A stretch of 64,000 nt of DNA from Solen grandis (Eukaryota; Mollusca; Bivalvia; Adapedonta; Solenidae): the NCBI GenBank assembly GCA_021229015.1, contig CM037790.1, positions 51,468,997-51,532,996 of the forward strand, in the 5' to 3' direction. The translations under genes were made by a program, and so were the position numbers. The notes under the pieces were generated by a model. That model saw nothing but the letters and a program-made list of their open reading frames with translations. It did not search any database and was not told the origin of the DNA. Below are positions 44,741 to 55,401 of this stretch, piece by piece. Within the stretch, counting starts at the first letter, position 1, and each line of letters begins with the position of its first letter.

Positions 44741-46960
44741 TTTTTTTTGTTCTTTTTTTTTTGTTATATTTTTATAGTTTGTTTTAAGTACTAGTTTTAT
44801 ACATCCAATATTTTGCTTTTGTTAATTTGTATTGACTTCCTTTTGATTTAAACATAAACCAAAAAAAATAAATTAAAATAAAAACTTAAAAAATCGACCT
44901 ATGTATAAATAATATATGGAGAAGTCGATTTTTAAAAAAATTTAATTCTTAGTTTTAAAAAAAATTGACCACTCTAGTGATTTTTTTTACCCATGCATTC
45001 TGCATCTTAGATGTAATTGTTTTCACTGTCAGGATTCAAAGTTTAAATTTCAGTGCATCCACAAGATGCATAAAATATATGGAAAATGCTACTGAATTGG
45101 GAGTCATATTTTTTAAGCATAGTGAGACCCGGGACTTTCTTGCAGAAAAATTTATAAAAAAAGAACTACCTCTCTATATATGAATAGACAGGTAAGATTA
45201 TAAGGTCAAAACAGTAAAAAAGAGAAAGAGAGGGGGACAGTATGCTTATTATAAGCTGTCCATTAAAACATTTTGTTTTAATCTTTTTTTCGTTTCTATT
45301 ACAAGCAGATGAAAGACTGATTGATTGACAAATGATTGTTTCAGAAGATCTGTAGCATTTGGAGAGTATTTAATCATGCTGTTCATTATGACATAAGAAT
45401 CGAAGCATAATTCATAGTAAAAAAATATAGGATGTATGAATCTTTTGTCAAATATAGTTTTGTCACTGTATCATAAATGTGTTTTCACAGAAATTTATTT
45501 CTATTTCTTTATTTCTGTTAATGTTGTTGTATATAATAGAGTTTTTTCATGAAGAGATTATTTTATATGGATTTTTTTTTTTGGTCTGGAGATTATCTAT
45601 TATTATGGAATATATTTCCATTACTTTTATCTTCAATCACAGCTGGATATCTGAAAGTGTTATTTTTTACATAGGAATATCTTGAAATGATCATGTCAGC
45701 ATGCTGTACATTTTTTTGTTGTTGTTTTTTCATTAGTTTGTTTTGTTATTGTTTATATGTATAAATGTAACTCTTGGTTTATTGGATATTTAGTAAACAT
45801 CTTTCACACTCATGCCCAGACACAAAGACTATGGGGATTATAACGGAGTAATGTCCGCTGGTCGGTTTGCCTGTTGGTGATTGGTCATTTGTTTTGTCTA
45901 GACAAGATATGTCCATGCTATTTCTTGGCTGTGGTTAGTCTTATTTTGATTCAACTTCACAGCATTAATATGTACAAAGTCTAGCTGTATATTGTTTTCA
46001 TGTTGTGATCAGCTTGATTTTAAATGAGTTATGGCCCTTTCTTATATTTATTGAATATTTTTTGTCTGCAATACATGTATAAATGTATCAGAGTTCAAAA
46101 GGTCAGTCAATACTTGTGTGCACATTATATGTGTATAATTCCAATAAATTAGGACATTGTTGTTCAGGCAAAGCAATTACTGCCAATATAACCCTCACTG
46201 TCATTTCTTGACTGGTTCTCTAAACAAATAATTTTAAAACCTAAGTGTAGCCATGTCACAACAAAATGTAGACTTGTTCTCTAAGAAAACAGTAACGAAC
46301 ATGATTTCCTGTGTGTTATATAGGACTGCGTTCACCAGTGGGGGATACAGAAATCTGGAAAGGATGAAGGGTGGCATATAGATTTGCCTCATCTTTTTCT
46401 CCATCTGTCCACCACAAATCTTGTATCATGCAGATCTTTTTAGCTATACGAGTCAGAAAACTTTACCAGAATGTCCTCCAGCATTGGAAGTTGTGTACAT
46501 GGATTCATTGCAGAGTTGTGGCCCCTGATTTGAAAATGCCACAAAGTAGGGGTATCCTTGTCCCGATTTTTAGTTGTGATGTCAATCATTTTTAAGTTCA
46601 TAGATCACTTTGTCATCTCAGCAATGCCAAATTTAATAACAATGTAGATTTCATCATACATTTCTATCATAAAATTGCCACTTGTGCCAACAGGACAGTG
46701 TTCGCAGATATTATTTAAATATTTAGGTATAAACATAGTAGTAAAAAGAGTATTCATAAGAACAGGATTAAGGTAACAGCAGGGTCTAAAATGGGTAGAC
46801 CTTTGTGTCACTATGCAAGAACATTTCATGGTATGGATATAGGCATCTATCTGGTTGAAGACATTGTAGATTCATTTTCAGGGTAGAACTTAACCACAAT
46901 TTATTTTTTTATTTTAATCTATGGGTCCTACACATTTACATTTTAAACATAGAAATAAAT
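44741..46960. other. AT-rich stretch without supportable genes
   Basis: Repeat-like phrases such as GAGTTATGGCCCTTT near 46027 point to further worn elements. No exon could be supported. Confidence 0.4.
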
Positions 46961-46964
46961 CCCA

Positions 46965-47135
46965 AAGAAGGCAGTGGTCCAGAGGTAGCTTTAATGAATG
47001 TGGAATCCAAGGTTGTTGGTCTGAGCCGTGTTTTGGGCTGTAATTGTCAATTATCTTCCCAGCCACAAAGCACTGGTCTTACTCAGGAACTGTCAGAGGG
47101 ATAGGTAGGACTAGCAATATTGTTTCCTAGTCAGC
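46965..47135 (+). repeat. tRNA-derived SINE scrap
   Basis: GGCAGTGGTCCAGAGGTAG resembles a tRNA box A (compare TGTGGTCCAGTGGTAAC on the minus strand at 7390). GGCTGTAATTGTCAATTATC and a body follow. Confidence 0.4.
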
Positions 47136-47317
47136 CTTAAAAAATATTTACATTAAATGAGCTCTGTTTTAAGTATTTGGATAACCATTGTATTTTTTTT
47201 ATTCTTAAATTATGATAGATGCTTTTAGAAGGAGAGATTAAAGTTATTTAGACCTATGTAAGTAAATGTTTTTTATTTGTATATTGTTTTGTTCAATAAG
47301 ACTTTTAATAGCCTGAA

Positions 47318-47566
47318 TGGGGCCGCCGTGGCTGAGCGGTTACAGTCGTGGACTACAAATCTTTCAGCCCCTCACCGCTGTGGGTTCGAATCCCGGTAGG
47401 GACTTCAGATTTTTCATGTGAGGAAGCCTTCCAGCTGGCTTGCGGTAGGTCAGTGGTTCTACCCGGGTACCTCTGTGTACTCGGGGTCTTCCTCCACCTG
47501 TAATTAGCTGGACGTCGCTTTATGATTGAAATACTATCACAGCGATGGTAAACCCCAATACAACAA
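47318..47566 (+). mobile_element. Full-length tRNA-derived SINE with 13-bp target duplication
   Basis: Head GGGCCGCCGTGGCTGAGCGG (box A) and GTGGGTTCGAATCCCGG (box B), a tRNA-like 5' part of about 85 bp. The body has GAGGAAGCCTTCCAGCTGG and TACCCGGGTACC, and the tail TGATTGAAATACTATCACAG...GGTAAACCCCAATAC. TTAATAGCCTGAA flanks it on both sides (47305-47317 and 47567-47579). This is the reference copy for the truncated ones at 8648 and 19965. Confidence 0.9.
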
Positions 47567-47579
47567 TTAATAGCCTGAA

Positions 47580-48475
47580 ATTATATACATGTATATTTAT
47601 TGTGTAGCATTTAATACATTTTAGTGCAGATATCTTACAATCTATGAATTCTTTCAGATTTTATGGAAAATATTTAAGCATAACCATTATATACCTACTT
47701 TTCTGTGATTATCTTCAAACTGATGACTTAAGCTGCTCACAAACACTATCCCAAACAAACCTGCCTGGTATTTTGTGGAATTTCTGTCAATCATTGATCA
47801 CCTGATATCCTAGAGTAGCTATTGGATAATATTATGACTTAATTTGAATATCTCTGTAAACATTGGAATAGTGCATTGGGTAGGAGGTGGAGGTTTAGTT
47901 GTGTATGTCAAGGTAGATATTTGTTAGATTTTATCTTGAATCATTATCATACCTTCAGTTTCACAACCCCTAACCACACCCCTGTACAAATGTTGGAAGA
48001 ACATATCCTATGAATATTTTTGAGATGACAATTTAAGCCAATTAATTCAGAGCTGTAAGTAGATAGTCTTCAAAGAGAGATTAAAAGAAAAAGAATTTTG
48101 AATACTATTAGTATTTCTACTTTAAAAAATATTTGTTATGCTTTTAGTTTAATAGTATTTTAGTTTAGTAAAAGTTTATTTTAAAAAAAAAATCAATTGG
48201 GGGAAGACTAATAAGCCAGCAGGTTGCTTGCAGATTCTTTTATTTCATTTCTGTCACTGGCAATATAATTTGATATCCTTGAAATTTCACTCAAAATATC
48301 AAGAATGTATTCAGAATATTTTTTTTATGCAGGCCTGTCATTTCTGTATACATGTATTTATGGTCATGTTAAAAAATATTATGATTATTTTTTTATTTCG
48401 TCATCAAGCCAAGATTAGAGGTATTTGAATTATTTTTTTAAATTCAATCAGAATGAAGTACATTTTTGTACATCC
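47580..48475. other. AT-rich stretch without supportable genes
   Basis: No domain, splice pair or bounded repeat found. Confidence 0.4.
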
Positions 48476-48872
48476 TTTTAGCTCACCTGTGTCCAAAGTG
48501 TTGTAACTGCTTATTGTCTGTTGTCCATTTTCAACAAGTAATTTTAAATGACATCTCCTAAACCCCTTGGCCAGTTTTGATATAAAAAACATCAGGATGT
48601 TTAATTCCAGAAATATGGTTGCTATGGCAATAGAAAGAAAAATCAGATGGAATCTTCCTTTACAGACCCACTGGCCAGAATAAAATATATATTTTGGTAC
48701 AGATGGTCTTTTGGCAATCCTCGTCTAAGATGCTTTAATTATTATGATTTGTAAAAAAATAGCATAGTTGCTATAGGTACAAAGTTTTGGCTTAGACATT
48801 TATTGAATTATTCGACTCCTGAGGCAATTTGTGACCAGGTGAGCCATTAAGGGCCTTCATGGTCCTTATGTT
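48476..48872 (-). mobile_element. Pearl-like element, copy 6, short and worn
   Basis: Starts TTTTAGCTCACCTGTGTCC and ends GACCAGGTGAGCCATTAAGGGCC...GGTCCTTATG. ACATCTCCTAAACC matches the reverse of the GGAGATGTTGTTT phrase in other copies. Core monomers are mostly gone. Confidence 0.6.
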
Positions 48873-49237
48873 TATACTGATTCTCTGTAGTGAGTTTATA
48901 TTTTTTACACCTTTTGTGAGATTTCAAAAGCACATATGTATAAATAAATTGCATTAAATCAAGAAGTATGCCATCATATTTTTGTTTTGTTTTTATTTTT
49001 TGCCATTTAAAATGTCAACAATAATACCACTAGACAACTTTGACCAGGGTTTACCACTTGTAGAAAACAATCTAGACCATTTTCAAATGCATGTAGTTGC
49101 TGCTTCATTGTACATCTGTTCTTTGTCAGGCTTTAGATCATATGTAATTGCCACCAACAGTATTTCAGTCATATAGAGACTTTTGATAGAGTATGACCTC
49201 CGTCAGCTACCACACTGTAGGCCAGTGGCTTGATATC

Positions 49238-49479
49238 TTAACCCTTTCCCTCATATAGACTCATTTAGATGCACTCAATAGGTACCACATAAAGCCTGAT
49301 CTGCAGAAAGCCAAACTCAAACCTTACCAAATTTAATCACAAAATCCTCATTACCAGACCACTGATGAGCAGTGAACAGCATAAAACCTGATCAGCCTGC
49401 GAGTTACTCGCAGGCTGATCTGGTTTTATGCTGTTCGCATACGTCTTTTCATGGTATCCTCTATGAGGGAAAGGGTTAA
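49238..49479 (+). mobile_element. TTAA-flanked palindromic MITE, copy C
   Basis: TTAACCCTTTCCCTCATATAG...CTATGAGGGAAAGGGTTAA, 242 bp, same orientation as copy A. Confidence 0.9.
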
Positions 49480-50779
49480 CATTTGGTAGACAAGCCCTAG
49501 AACCAATGGTTTGTAAGTATGTATTGTGCCAAACTTTTGGAGCAACAAGTACTGTCTTGAATTATTACAGAAAGGGATAAAATCTATAATCACAAGCTCA
49601 TAATGAGTTCAGGGTTTGTGCAAACAACCTTCAGCATCCAATATATTGTTAAAGGACCACATCATCACATAATACTGATACATTTCATTGTTTGTGGTGA
49701 AACCAATATATGGGCTGCAATACTCAAGTGAATTAGTTTAATGTAGGTTCAAAGATATGTTCAGAAAATGATGTACTTAACATCCTGCCGACAGTATTTC
49801 AGTTATTTTGAGGCTATGTCTACTTGAGACAGATATATTGCTGCCACACTGCAGTATCACGCCATAGGCATGTGGCATAATATCACAAAATACAAAAGTG
49901 TATCACCCAAAGTGACCTACCAGATAACAGCATTGGGTGTAACGGAGTTCAACATAAATGTATGGGCTCCCAATACGGCTGTTGTAGTTTCATGCAGCTT
50001 AAGCCTCTATTTGCCAAGAAATTAATAGAACATGAAGCTTGCCAGAAAAATCATGACAAAACCAAACACCAATGTTAGGGGGACTCTTCTTATTCATAGT
50101 TTAACCTAGGTACAAGCGGGTATAATATCTGTCTTATTTGTACCAAACAAGTTCAAACAAATAGAATCACTGAGTAAAGTTTAAATCAAAACCAGTTTTA
50201 CATGGCATCTAAGCCTGGCATGTTCCGCGCACAAGTTAACATCAAATGAGCAAGCTCCTAGACCTGCTTTTGCTGCAAACTCAAAAACTAAAAAAAATTA
50301 TAAATAAAAACAAAAAAAAAAAAAAAAAAAATATTAATAAAAACTTTAAAAGCTCCATATACAAACAAGGTATTTATAAATGTCAGTAACACATAAAACA
50401 ATTTATAAAGAGCAGTGGTAAAAGAGTTAATTATAAACAAATAAAAAGATATTACATAAGATGCAGCTATTTCAAACACTAAATCAGTGCTGAGTAACAC
50501 TGTAAAACAAGAGGGCCATGATGGCCCTGGATCGCTCACCTGAGTACCATTGCTACAACTGATTACAAGGTTTTTAAACAGACAAGAATTCTGATATAAC
50601 TCAATCTTAAACATTTTAGCCCTGACAATACTACACACCAAATATATAAGCACTGGGCCTTATGGTTTCAGAGGAGAAGACTTAGTGCGGGGTCATTTAT
50701 CTCCAAAGGGCCACCATTTTGAAAATCTTGATAATGAACCATTAGATGATGCTTCATACCAAATATCTAAGCTCTAGGC

Positions 50780-51300
50780 CTAATGGATTCATAGAAGAAG
50801 ATTTTTAAAGATTTTCCTATATAACTCTATGTTAAACAAGTGACCCCTGGTGCGGGGGCATTTATCACCATAGGGTCATGATTTGTACAATCTTGGTAAT
50901 AAACCATAAGATGATGCTTCATACCAAATATCTAATCTCTAGGCCTTATGGATTCATAGAAGAAGATTTTTAAAGATTTTCCTATATAACTCTATGTAAA
51001 ACAAGTGACCCCTGGTGCGGGGTCATTTATCACCATAGGGCTATGATTTGTACAATCTTGGTAATGAACCATAAGATGATGCTACATACCAAATATCTAA
51101 GCTCTAGGCCTAATGGATTCATAGAAGAAGATTTTTAAAGATTTTCCTATATAACTCTATGTAAAACAAGTGACCCCTGGTGCGGGGTCATTTATCATCG
51201 TAGGGCTATGATTTGTACAATCTTGGTAATGGCCCATAAGATGATGCTACATACCAAATATCTAAGCTCTAGGCCTTGCAGTTTTGCAGAAGAAGATTTT
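50780..51300. repeat. 165-bp tandem repeat array
   Basis: Three full units of 165 bp with AAGTGACCCCTGGTGCGGGG, TTGTACAATCTTGGTAATG and ACCAAATATCTAAGCTCTAG. The identical step length across all units suggests recent amplification. Confidence 0.88.
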
Positions 51301-51473
51301 CAAAGTTTGCATTTTTAAAATCTATTTTTAGCTCCTGTGACCTACTTTTTTAACCAATCTGAATAATTTGTACAACTTTGATAGAGGGCATCATAAGGAT
51401 GATTCCTGTGAAGTTTGGTCAAAATCCCTTCAGCGGTTCATGAGGAGATGTTGTTTAAAGCAAATTGTTGACG

Positions 51474-51478
51474 ACGGA

Positions 51479-51514
<36 letters not shown>

Positions 51515-51540
51515 CGGACGACGGACGACGGACGACGGAC
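51474..51540. repeat. (ACGC)n(GGAC)n microsatellite in pearl-like element
   Basis: Nine or more CGCA units followed by ACGGACG units, at the position where pearl elements carry an ACKG-type microsatellite. Confidence 0.9.
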
Positions 51541-51984
51541 AAAAGGCGATCACAATAGCTCACCATGAGCACGTTGTGCTCAGGTGAGCTAAAAAGCCAT
51601 ATTTCTTATGAAACAACTGAAAACGAAACAAACATTGAATGAGATACAGTTTAGTCACAAATCCTTCATTTTTTAATATTGCATTTGACACGTTATATCC
51701 AATATCAAAACATTTCATGTGACACAGTATGTCCATTTTAAACATTGCATGTAACACAGTTTATCAATTTCAAAATATTTCATGTGACACAGTAAATCCA
51801 TTTTAAACTTTGCATGTGACACAGTTTATCATTACCATTTATGTTGTTTTTTTCTCTCAGGATTGATGGTTATGTATAACTTTCTACATAAAATACATCA
51901 TTTTTTCTATTTTAAAGCCCTAAAATTCCACTCAAAGAAACAAAGCAAAAAAAAAAAAAATCCTATAACAAATGCACCTCATTT

Positions 51985-52270
51985 TTAAGCAGCTTGATTG
52001 GTAGAAAAAAAAAAATACTCTCCTCGTTTATGTTGGTAAAATCTGTTTCCTGACAATTAAACTTGGCAGTTGTAGGTCACACTGCATGAGGAAAGCATTA
52101 TTTTCATAGATGGGTATTGAAAAAGGTGCTTGTGGTACAACAAGAAATGTTCCACACCATGGCAATCACAGAATATTGCAATCGGTGACCACGCGTCTGT
52201 AGATGTATACTGACAGAGTAATACACACATATTTCTTAGACAATGACAATCTGTGAACGAGCTGCTTTAA
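51985..52270. mobile_element. Second TTAA MITE family, copy 3
   Basis: TTAAGCAGCTTGATTGG at the left and CTGTGAACGAGCTGCTTTAA at the right. The inside has TTTCCTGACAATTAAAC, GTAGGTCACACTGC and GTGGTACAACAAG. 286 bp, about half the length of copy 1. Confidence 0.65.
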
Positions 52271-55231
52271 GAAATAAGGAATGATACAGAAAATCTAGCT
52301 ATAACAACTCTTCTAAAATTGCAAACAACCCTTGCCCAAAAAGTTACTGGACTGCATGTGTTCCCAGTATTATGAAAAAAAGTCAATACATGTATACAAA
52401 CTGTATGTAACAATAACTAATATAAAAGACAACACTGGACTATAAACAATCAGCCAAAGTGACTTTCAACACACATATTTGTCCTTACTATATGGTGCAC
52501 TATTTTCATACTAGGAGTCATTAAGGGAAAGTTTAACCAAAACCAATCTGAGAACAAGAAGAATGCCTCTCCTCATTCATTTAAAAATGCCCTCTTTTTT
52601 TACTTTACCATCACTGGGAGAATATTCTGTCACATAACTAGGACCAGCTAATTACTGATCAAGAAAGACTCATTGTGCACAGTGGCATCCAGCTACAATC
52701 ACTGACCTACCACAAGCCAGCAGGTGAACTGTATTCTATACAAATCAATTTCACAACTATATATAAAAGGAATCCACACTCACACTATACATAAGGTGTA
52801 TATGATGGCAAGGAAGAATTGCTTAACAACGGGAATGAAAGAGTTTCAACAATCCCAGAAAAAACGGGGATGAGCATTAAATATTATTTCAAACAATAAT
52901 CAAATAATGCCATATGAAAATAAATATATATATACACATGTAGAACAGATTATTTTTAAAAATCAATCTTTTTTTTTTTACAACAAAAATAGCTGGTTGT
53001 AATTCTGATGTGTAGGACAGAAAGAAGCATCTTTTTTTTTACTTTTAATGGCTCAAAGTTCTGTTTCAATTGATGCATATTAATAGTTTTGTATTGTTAC
53101 TAAAGTGCTTGACTATCCACACTTGTTTTGTATGTAAACCATACTGACTATAGCATTCTGCTGTCTGTCACATAGCAAACTTAACAATCACAGAAGGCAT
53201 GACGCTCATTTGACAGAAATCATGTGATTGGGATGTTACAGACTGGCTGCTCCAAGCAAAATTCAAATAAAAGAGATCCCCTTACTGTCAATCCATCAAT
53301 TCTATCCTTTCAGGTAATTTTTCTGTCCATTTTTATTATTATACCAAGAGGTATATCATGTACTTTTTAATTTCCTGCTGTTAAAATGAATGTCCAATCA
53401 AGTCATTAAAGTTTTCATGACAAGGGATTGACCAAATAAACACACATTTTGCACTAGGAAACCACACTTATGAAGACATGCGATTTTCCGTCTTGCGTCG
53501 AGTATTACAGAAGGTAGAACTAAAAGACAATTACATGATACAATTTGGATAAAGAGACTGCATACTATCCAGCCGCTTGCCTGCAACATGCAAGAATTGC
53601 CTTTTTTGCCATTTAATGTCAATTGACGTCCTAAAGAAAAGGCGCCAAATGTAACGTCATCTTTTGACGTTATTTTGTATGACGTTGACAGCAATAGCAA
53701 TAACAATATGGCGACTATTCAAACGTCTATAATATAGAACTTGCTAAAAATTCATGTTTTTTTCTTGAAGTTTAGTTTGTATTAATGTTCTCATTGATTT
53801 AAGGTCAAAACTGACCTGACTGAAACAAAATATTCTCATTTCAAACACACAAGTTCACCAGCACTTGCCAGCAGACAAATCATTAATTTCTAATCAAACT
53901 TATTTTTCTCAAAATTGCACAAAATCTTCCATTCATTTGAAGATTGCCTGTTGTTGGGAAAAAAAACGTCACAGCAGAATGACAGTGCCTGTGCAACATT
54001 TAAATACAACAAATATTTTTATGATAGTTCTGCCAACATCTGCCCCTCATCCAAACAAGGAATAGAAAGAAATACTGGTATGTCAAAATGAAAAAAAAAG
54101 GGACAAATCAAGCGAACAAAGACATTTTGAAGACAGAACTTAATCAAAATTGATATTGCCATTTTCACAAACAGATATGTATAAATTTATACTGCCCTTA
54201 TAATGTCATGGTTAGAAATTAGGACCCATTTCACTCCACTTGGAACATAATTGATCTTTGTAAGAAGAATGTTGTCATATATATGTTAACTTATCTTTTG
54301 TATGCACAATAAAACTTAAAGAAAGGTGACCCTTTTTTATTGCATTTGACAAACTTATCACTTTTCACATCTGCAAATTTACACATTTTCAAACAAAGTT
54401 TAGTGAAACGGACCCACTGTTTATATTCTGGGTTGAAATCCATCAATAAATTTAGCGCTACGTAATACTTAAATATTTAAGATCAAATTTCATCGTTCTT
54501 GTTCTTCTAATAAATATACCCATATATTTCATTTCTTAACAAATATTGATAGTTACTAAGGTAATAATAGATTTCATGTTAGACATGTTCTTGAATATTC
54601 TATAAAACTAGAATGGTGGAATGTATTACCTAGCCTGTTGGAATTCGAGCCTTGTATCTCAAATACCCGGTATGTTTTCCTAATACAGCATTAAACAGTA
54701 TGTCTTTGTTCAGAATGCAAATTCAACTTAAAAACCTCCGAACATTTACAATTGGCCAGTCCAAAAGGAAAATTTAAGGATTCACATATTTGAAAAAAAA
54801 ATCTTACAAAATAAAAATATATTTGCAGCCCGTGGACTTGATGCAGAACTTTGGTAACTACCTATATAATAAAGAAGTTTACAGTAGTTTTGCATAAAGC
54901 CCTTGTTTCATAAATATTTGTTCAATATTAAGTATGACTTTGTAGAAAAACATGTGCATGATTTTCACCCAAAATGCATTAAAAACATAACAGGTATCAC
55001 TGGAATATTCTAGACAATCTTTATAAAACCTGATAAGCCTGAAAACAACATAGCTTAAGAAGTTTTAAAGATTTATTACTTAACTGCAAAAACACATCAA
55101 CATTGTAAAACCTGATCATACACTCTGAATGCATTTCATGAATGATTCATTTTGATCTTACACTGTTCTAACTAGATAAGGAAGTTACAACTCTATAGAG
55201 TAAACAAATTACAAACAAACAGGAATGAAGA
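52271..55231. other. Region downstream of the CUB-like gene
   Basis: Could hold the 3' untranslated part of the gene that ends at 55232. A minus-strand AATAAA lies at 55072-55077. A 102-codon minus-strand frame at 53398-53706 has no recognisable domain. Confidence 0.4.
55072..55077 (-). terminator. Candidate polyadenylation signal of the CUB-like gene
   Basis: AATAAA on the minus strand, 155 bp after the stop codon. Several others lie further down, so the real 3' end is not settled. Confidence 0.3.
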
Positions 55232-55401
55232 TTATACACCTGGGTATGGGGGTGGGGGGTCTGAGTCCTCATGCAGTAGTGGTTTCTGGTCTTCCTCATC
55301 TGACAGGTTCCCCTCATTTGTCATCACTAGCTGGTACTCATTCTGCCCAGTTGGGGGAGACTGCTGGTAACCAGAGGTAAAATGAGGTCCTGGCTGGTAT
55401 C
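55232..55401 (-). CDS. CUB-like membrane protein, exon 5 (cytoplasmic tail)
   Basis: From acceptor TTATCTGCAG to TAA. It encodes 56 residues beginning GYQPGPHF, with repeated GY(Q)Q(P) wording, then YQLV, DEEDQKPLL and DPPPPYPGV at the very end. Confidence 0.88.

Larger units (their letters stand above)
50506..51595 (+). mobile_element. Pearl-like element, copy 4, with 165-bp tandem core
   Basis: Begins AACAAGAGGGCCATGATGG. The core marker GAAGAAGATTTTTAAAG recurs at 50794, 50959, 51124 and (slightly altered) 51289, an exact 165-bp step. Then GGAGATGTTGTTT, a CGCA/CGGA microsatellite (51474-51540) and the terminal AGCTCACCATGAGCAC...GTGCTCAGGTGAGCT hairpin. It has the full plan of a bivalve pearl-type element. 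Confidence 0.82.

Noticed and set aside
51368..51568. Open frame with an Ala-Arg-Thr-His repeat
   Set aside because: It reads through the ACGC/GGAC microsatellite at the end of a pearl-like element.
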